Part shown: positions 51,916 through 60,646 of the stretch, piece after piece
How positions within the stretch are numbered: the stretch's first letter is position 1
Layout: each line of letters opens with the position of its first letter
DNA from: Streptomyces sp. MA5143a
GTDB taxonomy: Bacteria; Actinomycetota; Actinomycetes; Streptomycetales; Streptomycetaceae
Assembly: GCF_900290235.1 (NCBI RefSeq)
Contig: NZ_OLMK01000068.1
Location: 124,001 to 188,000 of the forward strand
Direction: 5' to 3'
Length of the DNA stretch: 64,000 bases
Notes under the pieces: generated by a model
Databases searched by the model: none
Told to the model about the DNA's origin: nothing
What the model saw: the letters and a program-made list of their open reading frames with translations, nothing else
Made by a program: the position numbers and the translations under genes

Positions 51916-53130
51916 TCACCAGGTGACCGGGAGGGCCTCCGGGCCGCGGATCAGGGCGCCGCGCCGCCAGCGGACCTCGGCGGGCGGCACCGCCGGCCGC
52001 AGGCCCGGCACCCGGTCCAGGAGCGCGTCCACGACCAGTTCGGCCTCCAGCCGGGCGAGGCCGGCGCCCACGCAGGCATGGGCGCCGTGCCCGAAGGCCA
52101 GATGGGGGTTCGGGTCGCGGTCGAAGTCGATGCGCTCGGGGTCGGGGAAGACGTCCGGGTCACGGTTGGCAGCCAGGTACGACACATAGACCGGCTCGCC
52201 GGCCCGGATGCGGACACCGTGGAGGACCACGTCCTCCAGGGCGATCCGGGACAGGCCGACGGCGTTGCGGTGCGGTACGTACCGCAGCAGTTCCTCGACG
52301 GCGCGCGGCCGCAGCCCGGGTTCCTCGCGCAGCCGGGCGAGCAGGTCGGGGCGGCTCAGCAGGACGAAGCACATCCGGCCCGTGTTGTGGGTGAGAGCCT
52401 CACCGCCGATCTGCAGGGAACCGGCCAGGGTCGACGCCTCCTCCTCGGTGACGTCCCCCCGGGCCACGGCCGCGCCGAGCAGGGAGACGACGTCGTCCCC
52501 GCCGGAGCCCCGGTGCTCGGCGACGGCCCTCGCGAAGTACGCCGTCATGTCCCGCTCGGCCCGTTCACCGGCCTCGGTGCCGTCCGTCAGGGACAGGATC
52601 CGCCGGGTCCGAACCCGCATCTCCTCGCGGTCCGCGTCCGGGACACCCATCAGGTCGCTGATCACGGTGACCGCGAACGGCTCCAGCACCCGTGCGACGA
52701 GGTCCGCCGGCGGGCCGTCGCCCAGCATCGCGTCCACCGTCGCCTCCAGCTTCCGCCGCGCCGTCGCCCGCAGCCGGGCGATGCCCGGGGCGTCGAAGAC
52801 GGGGGCGAGCGCGCGGCGCAGCCGGGCGTGGTCCGGCGTGTCGGCCAAGGTCATCGCACCCGGCCGCGGGGCGAAGTGCGGCGCCCACCGGGTGACCTGA
52901 CGACCGGCCACCTCCGCCCGGCTGAACCGGGGGTCGTCCGTCACCAGCCGTACGTCGTCGTGGCGGGTCAGCAGCCACGCCCAGCCCTCGCCGTTGGGCA
53001 GCTGGATCCGGTTGATCGGGCCCTCCCGCATCAGCTCGGCCAGCACGGGGTCGAAGTCGACCCCGGTCAGCCTCAGGACGGGCCAGTGCCGTACCGGCGG
53101 GGCGCCGAGGGTCTCTTCGCTCGTCGTCAT
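51916..53130 (-). CDS. Cytochrome P450 (CYP)
   Basis: A 404-residue soluble bacterial P450. The heme loop FGHGAHACVG carries Cys353, and the ExxR pair is Glu280-Arg283 (EELLR). The I helix reads QIGGEALTHN, a variation of the AGxxT motif, with Gly-Glu-Ala in place of Ala-Gly; it may affect oxygen activation or substrate range. ATG 53130; longer upstream frames have no homology. No ferredoxin is next to it. It is divergent from a TenA-like gene, so a small tailoring or degradative unit is possible. Substrate unknown. Confidence 0.93.
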   Translation of the reverse strand: MTTSEETLGAPPVRHWPVLRLTGVDFDPVLAELMREGPINRIQLPNGEGWAWLLTRHDDVRLVTDDPRFSRAEVAGRQVTRWAPHFAPRPGAMTLADTPDHARLRRALAPVFDAPGIARLRATARRKLEATVDAMLGDGPPADLVARVLEPFAVTVISDLMGVPDADREEMRVRTRRILSLTDGTEAGERAERDMTAYFARAVAEHRGSGGDDVVSLLGAAVARGDVTEEEASTLAGSLQIGGEALTHNTGRMCFVLLSRPDLLARLREEPGLRPRAVEELLRYVPHRNAVGLSRIALEDVVLHGVRIRAGEPVYVSYLAANRDPDVFPDPERIDFDRDPNPHLAFGHGAHACVGAGLARLEAELVVDALLDRVPGLRPAVPPAEVRWRRGALIRGPEALPVTW

Positions 53131-53360
53131 GTGTCGCCACGCATGGGGAACGCCTGCTTTCGCTGTCCGGAAGGGGCCTTCGGGCCGGGCACGCGGTGGT
53201 GATGCGGTGGAGTACCCACGATCACCCGTCGGCCCGGCGATCTCGCGCCGGACTACTCCGGACCGGCGAAGCCGGACGGAGCACCGCCCCCTACTCCGGA
53301 CCGGGCGGCCGTGCCATGGTCGAGGAGGCACAGCGCCGCCGGAACCGACGGGAGTACGCC
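53131..53360. promoter_or_regulatory. Divergent promoter region with 14-base direct repeats
   Basis: Between the P450 and TenA-like genes. CTACTCCGGACCGG occurs at 53253-53266 and again at 53291-53304, 38 bases apart. The repeats could be regulator half-sites. No other gene is seen here. Confidence 0.5.
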
Positions 53361-54023
53361 ATGACGCGCACGGCAGGGCATCTGCTGGACACCCTCACCG
53401 CGAAACTGGCCCCCGACCCCGGCGACAACCCGCTGCTGCCGCTCATCGCCGCCGGGACGGCCGACCCCGCCACCCTCGCCGTACTGGCCCTGGAGCAACA
53501 CCAGGTGATCGCCTCCGACCACCGCTCCTTCGCCCGTCTGGCCCAGCTGGCGGCGACCGAGGCCCCCGCGAGCGCCGCGTTCTTCCGGCTGCTCGCGGAC
53601 GGCGAGGCCGTCGCGGCCGGCCACCTCACCATGTTCGCGCGGGCCTGCGGCGTGGACGAGGAACGCGCCGCCGCCCATGAACCGCTGCCGGGCTGCCAGG
53701 CCTACCCGTCGTACGTCGCCCGCCTCGCGCTGGAGGCCGCGCCGGCCGACGCGGTCCTCGCCCTGACCGCCAACTTCGCCTCCTGGGGCGGCTACTGCGC
53801 CACGATCGGGCGAGCCCTGCGCCGGCACTACGACCTCACCGACGACGCGTGCGCGTTCTTCGACTTCTTCGCCGAGCCGTCCCCCGACCTGGACAGGAGC
53901 GCACGGACGGCCGTGGAGGAGGGATGGCAGGCGGGCCGGCTCGACGAGAGGCTCGCCCAGCGCCACGGCCGACTGCTGCAGAGCTACGAATCCATGTTCT
54001 GGAGCACACTCGCCCGCCTGTGA
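53361..54023 (+). CDS. TenA/heme-oxygenase-fold protein
   Basis: A 220-residue all-helical protein resembling the TenA/PqqC-like superfamily: LALEQHQVIASDHRSFARLA, LTMFARACGVDEERA, YPSYVARLALEAAP and VLALTANFASWGGYCATIGR. TenA proteins are thiaminases, but many members have other roles; the Cys in GGYCAT could be the catalytic one. The ATG at 53361 has GGGAG upstream; an in-frame ATG at 53316 is the alternative. It is divergent from the P450. Function not certain. Confidence 0.75.
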   Translation: MTRTAGHLLDTLTAKLAPDPGDNPLLPLIAAGTADPATLAVLALEQHQVIASDHRSFARLAQLAATEAPASAAFFRLLADGEAVAAGHLTMFARACGVDEERAAAHEPLPGCQAYPSYVARLALEAAPADAVLALTANFASWGGYCATIGRALRRHYDLTDDACAFFDFFAEPSPDLDRSARTAVEEGWQAGRLDERLAQRHGRLLQSYESMFWSTLARL

Positions 54024-54045
54024 GAGGGGGCGGAAGGGGGCCGGA

Positions 54046-54285
54046 TCAGCCGGAGACGGCCCCACTGCTGTGCGCGATGCACGCCACGTCGATGCGGTCG
54101 GCCAGCTTCGCCAGCTCGATCGTCAGCGCGGCCACCGTGTCCTCGTCCAGGTCGTCCGCGCCCGCCTCCACCAGGTGCAGCCACCGTCCGCCCAGCGTTC
54201 GCAGCAGCTTGCTGACATCGGCGGCGGCCACCTGAAGGGTCCCGCGGTCGTCGACGATCAGAGGAAGAGTCACTTCGCGGTTCAC
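54046..54285 (-). CDS. DUF6213-like small protein
   Basis: A 79-residue protein from GTG 54285: VNREVTLPLIVDDRGTLQVA, then LLRTLGGRWLHLVEAGADDL and LTIELAKLADRIDVACIAHS. It matches the actinobacterial DUF6213 family as I remember it; function unknown. It is encoded just upstream of the TenA-like gene's 3' end in convergent orientation, and just downstream of gabD on the same strand. No membrane or signal segment. Confidence 0.75.
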   Translation of the reverse strand: MNREVTLPLIVDDRGTLQVAAADVSKLLRTLGGRWLHLVEAGADDLDEDTVAALTIELAKLADRIDVACIAHSSGAVSG

Positions 54286-54310
54286 AACGGGGATGGTAAC
54301 CGCGGAAGGC

Positions 54311-55696
54311 TCACGCCCCGTGCCACACGGTGGTGATGTTGCAGAACTCCCGGATTCCGTGTCCGGACAGCTCACGTCCGTAGCCCGACCGCTTGACCCC
54401 GCCGAACGGGAAAGCCGGGTGTGAGGCGGTCATTCCGTTGACGAAGACGCCTCCCGCGTCGAGATCCCGTACGAAGCGGTCGACCTCGGCCGCGTCCTGT
54501 GTCCATACGTTCGAGCTGAGCCCGAAGGGCGTGTCGTTGGCGATTGCGATCGCTTCGTCGAGGTCGGCGACCCGGTACAGGGTGGCGACAGGACCGAAGG
54601 TCTCCTCGCGGTGGACGCGCATCTCGGGAGTGATGTCGGCGAGGACGGTCGGCGGGTAGAACCAGCCGGGCCCGTCCGGGCGCTCCGCGCCGCACAGCAC
54701 CGTGGCACCGCTCTCCACGGCCTCGTCGACCAGGCCCTCCAGGTCCTCGCGGCCCTGCTCGCTGGAGAGCGGCCCGACGTCGGTGTCCTCGTCCAGCGGG
54801 TCGCCGACCTTCAGCGCCCTCATGCCCTCGACGAAACGCTCGGCGAAGGCGTCGTACACATCGGCGTGCACGAGGAACCGCTTGGCGGCGATGCAGGACT
54901 GACCGGCGTTCTGCGCGCGCGCCGTCACCGCGGTGCTCGCCGCACGGTCGACGTCCGCGGACGGCATCACGATGTACGGGTCGCTGCCGCCCAGCTCCAG
55001 CACCGTCTTCTTGATCTCGTCACCGCCGACGGACGCCACGGACCGGCCTGCGGGCTCGCTGCCGGTGAGGGTGGCGGCCCGGATCCGCGGGTCGCGCAGG
55101 ACGCCCTCGACGGCGCCGGACCCGATGAGCAGGGTCTGGAAGCAGCCCTCGGGGAACCCGGCCCGGCGGAACAGGTCCTCCAGGAAGAGGGCGGTCTGCG
55201 GCACGTTCGAGGCGTGCTTGAGCAGACCCACGTTGCCGGCCATCAGGGCGGGCGCGGCGAAGCGGATCACCTGCCACAGCGGGAAGTTCCACGGCATCAC
55301 CGCGAGGACCGGGCCGAGCGGGCGGTAGCGGACCAGGACGCGGGAGGCACCGGAGTCCTTCACGTCCGCGTCGGAGGGCTCCACGTCGGTGAGCAGCACC
55401 TCCGCGTGCTCGGCGTACCAGCGCATCGCCTTCGCGCACTTGGCGACCTCGGCGCGGGCCTGCTTGACGGGCTTGCCCATCTCGGTCGTCATGACACGGG
55501 CGACGTCCTCCGCGTCCTCCTCCAGGAGGTCGGCGGCCCTCCGCAGCAGCCGCGCGCGTTCCGCGAACGACGTCGTCCGGTAGGTGCGGAACGTGCGGTC
55601 GGCCGCCGCGAGCCGACGCTCGATCTCCTCCTCGCCCAGGGCCTCGTACGTTTTGAGCGTCTCGCCGCTCGCCGGATTCACCGTCGCGATGGGCAT
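54311..55696 (-). CDS. gabD: NADP-dependent succinate-semialdehyde dehydrogenase
   Basis: A 461-residue aldehyde dehydrogenase. Catalytic Cys268 (AGQSCIA), general base Glu234 (LELGGSDP) and oxyanion Asn137 (PWNFPL) are all in place. The sequence pattern MPIATVNPASGETLKTYEAL and VNGMTASHPAFPFGGVKRSG fits the SSADH/AldH group used in GABA catabolism. The ATG at 55696 has AGGAGG upstream. No GABA transaminase is adjacent. Cytoplasmic; substrate call is by family likeness. Confidence 0.9.
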   Translation of the reverse strand: MPIATVNPASGETLKTYEALGEEEIERRLAAADRTFRTYRTTSFAERARLLRRAADLLEEDAEDVARVMTTEMGKPVKQARAEVAKCAKAMRWYAEHAEVLLTDVEPSDADVKDSGASRVLVRYRPLGPVLAVMPWNFPLWQVIRFAAPALMAGNVGLLKHASNVPQTALFLEDLFRRAGFPEGCFQTLLIGSGAVEGVLRDPRIRAATLTGSEPAGRSVASVGGDEIKKTVLELGGSDPYIVMPSADVDRAASTAVTARAQNAGQSCIAAKRFLVHADVYDAFAERFVEGMRALKVGDPLDEDTDVGPLSSEQGREDLEGLVDEAVESGATVLCGAERPDGPGWFYPPTVLADITPEMRVHREETFGPVATLYRVADLDEAIAIANDTPFGLSSNVWTQDAAEVDRFVRDLDAGGVFVNGMTASHPAFPFGGVKRSGYGRELSGHGIREFCNITTVWHGA

Positions 55697-55761
55697 GCCT
55701 GACCTCCTGCGTGAGCTGTCCCTCGACCTTCCCGCGCGGCGACGCGCGCCGCAACGCGGGC

Positions 55762-56229
55762 TCAGCCCGAGTGCTCAGCCAGCCGGTCGAGAAACTCGGT
55801 CTGTGCCTGCACGAGCACCGCGCGGGCCCGCTCCGGGGCGCACCACTCCACCCGGTCCAGTTCGGGGAACTCCTGGATCCGCCCCGACCTCGGCGGCCAC
55901 TCCATCCGGAAGGTCCCCGGCACCACCGTCGACGGGTCGAGGTCGGCCTCGATCGCCCACACGGTGACGATCTTGCCGTTGGTCTGCCGCACCTCACCGA
56001 GGGGTACGGCCTCCCCGTCGGGCGGCTCCAGCCCGAGCTCCTCACGGAACTCGCGGCGCGCCGCCTCCCAGGCGGGCTCGTCGGGCTCGTACTCGCCCTT
56101 CGGCACCGTCCACGCGCCCGCGTCCTTCCGCTCGAAGTACGGGCCGCCCATGTGCCCCAGGAGCACCTCGACGCCGTGCTCGGTGCGGCGGTACAGCAGT
56201 AGACCGGCACTGCGCTTGGGTGTCGTCAC
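55762..56229 (-). CDS. NUDIX hydrolase
   Basis: A 155-residue hydrolase. The Nudix box is complete at 45-67 (Gly45, Glu51, Arg59-Glu60, Glu63-Glu64, Gly66). PKGEYEPDEP and LEVGYFERKDAG-like start KRSAGLLLYRRTE are typical of the MutT/Ap4A-like group; the substrate is probably a nucleoside polyphosphate. The GTG at 56229 overlaps the ligase stop by four bases (GTGA), so the two are made together. Pairing with an ATP-dependent ligase suggests a nucleotide-sanitation or repair setting. Confidence 0.9.
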   Translation of the reverse strand: MTTPKRSAGLLLYRRTEHGVEVLLGHMGGPYFERKDAGAWTVPKGEYEPDEPAWEAARREFREELGLEPPDGEAVPLGEVRQTNGKIVTVWAIEADLDPSTVVPGTFRMEWPPRSGRIQEFPELDRVEWCAPERARAVLVQAQTEFLDRLAEHSG

Positions 56230-57764
56230 CGGGTGACCTCCGGGTGTGCGGCGAGCAGGGTCTCGACCGTATCGGCCTCGGCGGGGGTCTTGTCCTCGCG
56301 ATAGCGGATCACGCGCGCGAAACGCAGGGTGACACCGGCCGGATAGCGGGTCGAGCGCTGGAGGCCGTCGTAGGCGATCTCGACGACGAGTTCGGGGCGG
56401 ACGGTCACACCCCAGCGTTTCTCCTCGACGGCCGACTCCCGCAGCCGTTCGGTCTGCCAGGTCAGCATCGCGTCCGTCATGCCCTTGAAGGTCTTGCCGA
56501 GCATCGCGAAGCCGCCGTCGGCGGTACGCGCGCCGAGGTGGAGGTTGGAGAGCTTGCCGGTGCGCCGCCCGTGGCCCCACTCGGCGGCCAGCACCACCAG
56601 GTCGAGGGTGTGCACGGGCTTCACCTTCAGCCAGGAGGCGCCGCGGCGGCCCGCGCTGTAGGCGGCGTCCAGGGCCTTCAGTACGACGCCCTCGTGGCCC
56701 CGGGCGAGCGTGTCCGCGAGGAAGCGCTCCGCCTCGGCGAGGTCGTCGGGGCCGTGGACGAGGGCGCGCCGGACCCGCATCGGCTCCGGGACGAGCCGGG
56801 CCAGCTCGGTGTGGCGTTCGGTGAACGGCAGGTCGAGGAGGTCCCGGCCGTCCATGGAGAGCGCGTCGAAGAAGACCGGCGACACCGGCACCTGCTCGGC
56901 CGCCGTCGCCACGTCCAGCCGCGAGCCGACCCGCCCGGCGGTCTCCTGGAAGGAGCGCGGCCGTCCCGTCTCGTCGAACGCGATCACCTCCCCGTCGAGG
57001 ATGAACCGCTCGCCCGGCAACTCCAGTGCCGCCGCCGTCAGTTCGGGGAGGCGGTCGGTGATGTCGTCGAGGGTCCGCGTGTACAGGCGTACGTCGGGGC
57101 CGTCACGGTGGACCTGGACCCGGATGCCGTCCAGTTTCTCCTCGACCGCGCAGGCGCCCAGCTTCTCCACGGCGTCCGCGACCGAGGAGGCGCTGTGCGC
57201 CAGCATGGGCAGAACCGGTCGCCCCACCGTGAGCCGGAACCGCTCCAGGGCCGGCGGGCCGTCCGCGAGCAGCGCCTGCGCCACCGTCTGGAGCGAGCCG
57301 GCGAGCATCACCGCCCGGCGGACGTCGGCGGGGGGAGCGCCTGTCGCCGAGGCGAGGCCCTCGACGGCCACCGCGTCCAGCGCGCCCTGCCGGACCTCGC
57401 CCGTGAGGAGCCCGAAGAGATAGCGCTGCTCGACATCGGTGGCCGCGGCGAGCAACTCGCCCACGAGGCGCCGGCGTTCCGCCTGCGAGCCGGCGCCCGT
57501 GACGCCGCCGATCTCCGTGAGACGGGCGTCGACGTCGCGTACGGTCAGGGTGGGCTCGGCGGCGGGGGCGATGTCCTGGTCGAGGACCTTCCAGCCGATG
57601 CCGAGACGGCCCTGGGGGAGTCGGCCCGCGAGGTACGGGATGACGATCGGCACGTCCTCGGCGTCCGCCTCCCGGAACAGCTCGGCGAGCAGCGCGGTCT
57701 TGCGGGAGCGGGCCGAGGTGGCGGCTACCTGGTGGGACAGGTGGGCTAGCTGGGCGAACAGCAT
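56226..57764 (-). CDS. ATP-dependent DNA ligase (LigB type)
   Basis: A 512-residue ligase. The N-terminal 200 residues are the DNA-binding domain, then the nucleotidyl-transferase core with active Lys210 in motif I (EEKLDGIR) and FILDGEVIAF in motif III, and an OB fold with SWLKVKPVHTLDLVVLAAEW. It seals nicks with ATP, unlike the NAD-dependent LigA that serves replication. Close to mycobacterial LigB. ATG 57764. Overlaps the Nudix gene downstream. Confidence 0.94.
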   Translation of the reverse strand: MLFAQLAHLSHQVAATSARSRKTALLAELFREADAEDVPIVIPYLAGRLPQGRLGIGWKVLDQDIAPAAEPTLTVRDVDARLTEIGGVTGAGSQAERRRLVGELLAAATDVEQRYLFGLLTGEVRQGALDAVAVEGLASATGAPPADVRRAVMLAGSLQTVAQALLADGPPALERFRLTVGRPVLPMLAHSASSVADAVEKLGACAVEEKLDGIRVQVHRDGPDVRLYTRTLDDITDRLPELTAAALELPGERFILDGEVIAFDETGRPRSFQETAGRVGSRLDVATAAEQVPVSPVFFDALSMDGRDLLDLPFTERHTELARLVPEPMRVRRALVHGPDDLAEAERFLADTLARGHEGVVLKALDAAYSAGRRGASWLKVKPVHTLDLVVLAAEWGHGRRTGKLSNLHLGARTADGGFAMLGKTFKGMTDAMLTWQTERLRESAVEEKRWGVTVRPELVVEIAYDGLQRSTRYPAGVTLRFARVIRYREDKTPAEADTVETLLAAHPEVTR

Positions 57765-57849
57765 GCAGCCATGGTCCTACGGAGTTTGGCCGGGTGCCTA
57801 TTGGGTGGGGGTGCGGGGGCGTGTTGGCGGGTGCGGGTGGGTGGGGGCT

Positions 57850-57917
57850 GGTCGCGCCGTTCCCCGCGCCCCTCGATGGCCCTTCGGGCCGATCGGTCGC
57901 GCCGTTCCCCGCGCCCC
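57850..57917. repeat. Direct 23-base repeat pair with UUCG hairpin
   Basis: The same 23-base sequence occurs at 57850-57872 and 57895-57917. Between them lies GGCCCTTCGGGCC, a stem closed by a UUCG-type loop. The core GTTCCCCGCGCCCC is shared with the large inverted repeat at 27.2 kb. It is an intergenic repeat between the ligase gene and the flavoprotein gene, and probably works as a terminator or mRNA-end structure. Confidence 0.75.
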
Positions 57918-57942
57918 CGGCGTCATCCCTCGGCTCACGTGT

Positions 57943-58887
57943 TCACGCCGGTCGGTGTCTGTCCAGGTCTGTCATCAGGAGGTCTCCGTTGATCGTGGCT
58001 CCTGCTCGGTAGCCGGAGGAGGCCGCGTTGATGACCTGTTCGGAGAAGGCCATGGCGTTGCCCGCTGCCCAGATGCCGGGGATCGAGGTCTGGCCGGTCG
58101 CGTCCACCACGGGGTAGGCGCCGAAGGGCGTCTCGTGGAGGTCGGCGCCCAGGTGGTCGAGGAGGGCGGTCTGGGGGAGGGGACGGGGGGCGGCGAAGAG
58201 GACCTGGCGGGGGTGGGTGGTGCCGTCGGCGAGGCGTACGCCGGTGAGGCGGTCGTCCTCGGTCAGCAGGGCCGCCACCTCGCCGGGGACGACCGAGACA
58301 CCGGCCGCGGCGAGCCGGCGGAGGTCGTCGTCGGAGAGGTCGGTCTCGGGGACGGTGTGCAGGAACAGGGTGACGTCCTTGGACCACTGGGAGACCATCA
58401 GGGCCTGGTGCACGCTCATGGGGGTCGTGGCGAGCACGCCGAACGCCTGGTCCCGCACCTCCCAGCCGTGGCAGTACGGGCAGTGCAGCACGTCCCGGCC
58501 GAAGCGCTCGGCGAGGCCGGGTACCGGCGGGAGCTCGTCCTGGAGGCCGGTGGCGACGACCAGGCGCCGGGCGTGGAAGGTGCGGCCGTCGGCCAGGGTC
58601 ACCGCGAAGGCGGCGTCGTCCGCGTCCTCGTCGCGGGTGACGTCCACCGCCCGGCCCCGGACGAGGTCGACGCCGTAGCGGGCGATCTCCTCGCGGCCCA
58701 CGGCCAGGAACTCCCGCGGCGGCATGCCGTCCCGCGACAGATAGCCCTGCATGTGGGCGGCGGGCGCGTTGCGGGGCTCCCCGGCGTCGACGACCAGGGT
58801 CCGGCGGCGGGCCCGGCCGAGGACCAGGGCCGCGGACAGTCCGGCCGCGCCGCCGCCGATCACGATCACTTCGTACTGCTGGGTCAT
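57943..58887 (-). CDS. Thioredoxin-reductase-like FAD oxidoreductase
   Basis: A 314-residue flavoprotein of the TrxB fold. The FAD loop GGGAAGLSAA is at 11-20, a CxxC pair Cys136-Cys139 (LHCPYCHGWE) sits where the redox-active disulfide of TrxR lies, and GIWAAGNAM closes the FAD site. The spacing resembles the ferredoxin- or bacilliredoxin-type TrxB-like group rather than classic TrxB. The ATG at 58887 has GGAGGTGG upstream; a GTG 21 bases earlier is possible. It is divergent from an XRE-cupin regulator, its likely repressor. Confidence 0.88.
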   Translation of the reverse strand: MTQQYEVIVIGGGAAGLSAALVLGRARRRTLVVDAGEPRNAPAAHMQGYLSRDGMPPREFLAVGREEIARYGVDLVRGRAVDVTRDEDADDAAFAVTLADGRTFHARRLVVATGLQDELPPVPGLAERFGRDVLHCPYCHGWEVRDQAFGVLATTPMSVHQALMVSQWSKDVTLFLHTVPETDLSDDDLRRLAAAGVSVVPGEVAALLTEDDRLTGVRLADGTTHPRQVLFAAPRPLPQTALLDHLGADLHETPFGAYPVVDATGQTSIPGIWAAGNAMAFSEQVINAASSGYRAGATINGDLLMTDLDRHRPA

Positions 58888-58929
58888 GGTGACCACCTCC
58901 ACGGACAAGGTCGCCCGAGAGCTGCCGTA

Positions 58930-58965
58930 TTGACAAACCTCTTTGCCGAAACTGCAATGGCCGCA
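58930..58965 (+). promoter_or_regulatory. Promoter for a leaderless XRE-cupin gene
   Basis: TTGACA (58930-58935), 17 bases, then TGCAAT (58953-58958); the ATG at 58965 begins 6 bases after it, so the mRNA is probably leaderless. Confidence 0.6.
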
Positions 58966-59564
58966 TGAGTGAGAAGAGTGACGGGGCGGGCGGCACGGAC
59001 GAGGTGCTCGCCGGGGTCGGGCCGAGGCTGCGGGCCCTGCGGAAGGAGCGCGAGGTGACGCTCGCGGGCCTGTCGGAGGCGACCGGGATCTCCGTGAGCA
59101 CCCTGTCCCGGCTGGAGTCGGGGCTGCGCAAGCCCAGCCTGGAGCTGCTGCTGCCGATCGCGCGGGCCCACCAGGTCCCGCTGGACGAACTGATCGGCGA
59201 GCGGCCCGTCGGTGATCCGCGGGTCCGGTCCAAACCGATCGTGCGGCACGGGCGCACGTACTGGCCGCTCACCCGCCAGCCGGGCGGCCTTCAGGCCTTC
59301 AAGGTGCGCGTCGAGCCGGAGGGGCCCCAGGTCCCCGACCCGCGCACCCACGAGGGGTACGAGTGGCTGTACGTGCTCTCGGGGAAGCTGCGGGTGGTGC
59401 TCGGTGAGCACGACGTGGTGCTGACCGCCGGGGAGGCCGCCGAGTTCGACACCCGGGTGCCGCACTGGTTCGGGGCGGCGGGCGAGGCTCCGGCGGAGTT
59501 CCTCAGCCTGTTCGGGCCGCAGGGGGAGCGGATGCACGTCCGGGCCAAGCCCGCCCGCCCGTGA
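58965..59564 (+). CDS. XRE-family regulator with C-terminal cupin domain
   Basis: A 199-residue regulator. The XRE helix-turn-helix (~17-72) reads LRALRKEREVTLAGLSEATG and STLSRLESGLRKPSLELLLP; the cupin domain (~110-185) reads GYEWLYVLSGKLRVVLGEHD and EAAEFDTRVPHWFG. The cupin probably binds a small ligand or metal, with His and Glu ligands in the HEGYEW block. It is divergent from the flavoprotein gene, and the leaderless promoter has a near-consensus -35. It may be a redox or metabolite switch for that gene. Confidence 0.92.
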   Translation: MSEKSDGAGGTDEVLAGVGPRLRALRKEREVTLAGLSEATGISVSTLSRLESGLRKPSLELLLPIARAHQVPLDELIGERPVGDPRVRSKPIVRHGRTYWPLTRQPGGLQAFKVRVEPEGPQVPDPRTHEGYEWLYVLSGKLRVVLGEHDVVLTAGEAAEFDTRVPHWFGAAGEAPAEFLSLFGPQGERMHVRAKPARP

Positions 59565-59668
59565 CGCACGCTACTGTCCGCCGAGTGTTCCCCGGAGGGC
59601 AAGCGACCGCTTAGTATGCGGATGTCAGTCGACCCCGGTCCGACGAAGCAGTCCCGTGGAGGCACCGC

Positions 59669-60646
59669 ATGCAGGCATGGCAAGTGCACGAGAACGGCGA
59701 GCCGAGCGAGGTGATGCGGCTCCAGGACGTGGAGCGGCCCACGCCCGGCGACGGCCAGGTCCTGCTGAAGGTGCGCGCCGCGAACATCAACTTCCCGGAC
59801 GCCCTGATGGCCCGGGGCCACTACCAGGTCCGCCCGCCGCTGCCGTTCACGCCCGGCGTGGAGATCTGCGCCGAGACCGAGGACGGCCGCCGGGTCATCG
59901 CCACCCCGGCACTGCCGTACGGCGGTCTCGCCGAGTACGCCGTGGCGGACGCCGCGGCCCTGCTGCCGGCGCCCGACGCGCTGGACGACGCGGAGGCCGC
60001 CGCGCTGCACATCGGCTACCAGACCGGCTGGTTCGGCCTCCACCGCCGGGCCCGCCTCGAAGCGGGGGAGACGCTGCTCGTCCACGCCGCCGCAGGAGGG
60101 GTCGGCAGCGCGGCCGTGCAGCTCGGAAAGGCCGCCGGCGCCACGGTCATCGGGGTCGTCGGTGGCGCCGACAAGGCCGCCGTCGCCCGGGAGCTGGGCT
60201 GCGACGTGGTCGTGGACCGGCGGAGCGAGGACGTCATCTCCGCAGTGAAGGACGCCACCGGGGGCCGGGGCGCCGACGTGATCTACGACCCCGTGGGCGG
60301 CGAGGCCTACACGCAGTCGACCAAGGTCGTCGCCTTCGAGGGCCGGATCGTGGTCGTCGGCTTCGCCAGTGGGACCATCCCGAGCCCCGGCCTCAACCAC
60401 GCCCTCGTCAAGAACTACGCGATCCTCGGCCTGCACTGGGGCCTGTACAACACCAAGAACCCGAAGCTGGTCCAGCACTGCCACGAACAGCTCACCGAAC
60501 TGGCGGCGCGTGGCGTCGTCAGGCCCCTGGTGAGCGAGCGGGTGCCGCTCGACGGGGCCGCGGCCGCCGTCCAGCGCGTCGCGGACGGTGTCACCACCGG
60601 CCGGGTCGTCGTGGTGCCCGCACCGGAGAACGGAGCCGCAGCATGA
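59669..60646 (+). CDS. Zinc-less quinone oxidoreductase/NADPH-dependent reductase
   Basis: A 325-residue MDR-superfamily reductase. The NADPH motif AAAGGVGSAAVQLGK (141-155) follows ETLLVHA, and the first domain has ANINFPDALMARGHYQ. It is of the NADPH:quinone reductase (QOR) type, without the structural-zinc Cys. The gene starts a three-gene operon; its TGA overlaps the next ATG (ATGA). It may reduce enoyl or quinone groups of the same acyl substrate as the dehydrogenases downstream. Confidence 0.9.
   Translation: MQAWQVHENGEPSEVMRLQDVERPTPGDGQVLLKVRAANINFPDALMARGHYQVRPPLPFTPGVEICAETEDGRRVIATPALPYGGLAEYAVADAAALLPAPDALDDAEAAALHIGYQTGWFGLHRRARLEAGETLLVHAAAGGVGSAAVQLGKAAGATVIGVVGGADKAAVARELGCDVVVDRRSEDVISAVKDATGGRGADVIYDPVGGEAYTQSTKVVAFEGRIVVVGFASGTIPSPGLNHALVKNYAILGLHWGLYNTKNPKLVQHCHEQLTELAARGVVRPLVSERVPLDGAAAAVQRVADGVTTGRVVVVPAPENGAAA

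Noticed and set aside
51916-54023. Biosynthetic gene cluster around the P450
   Set aside because: No scaffold enzyme (PKS, NRPS, terpene cyclase, RiPP) lies nearby; neighbours are catabolic or house-keeping genes.
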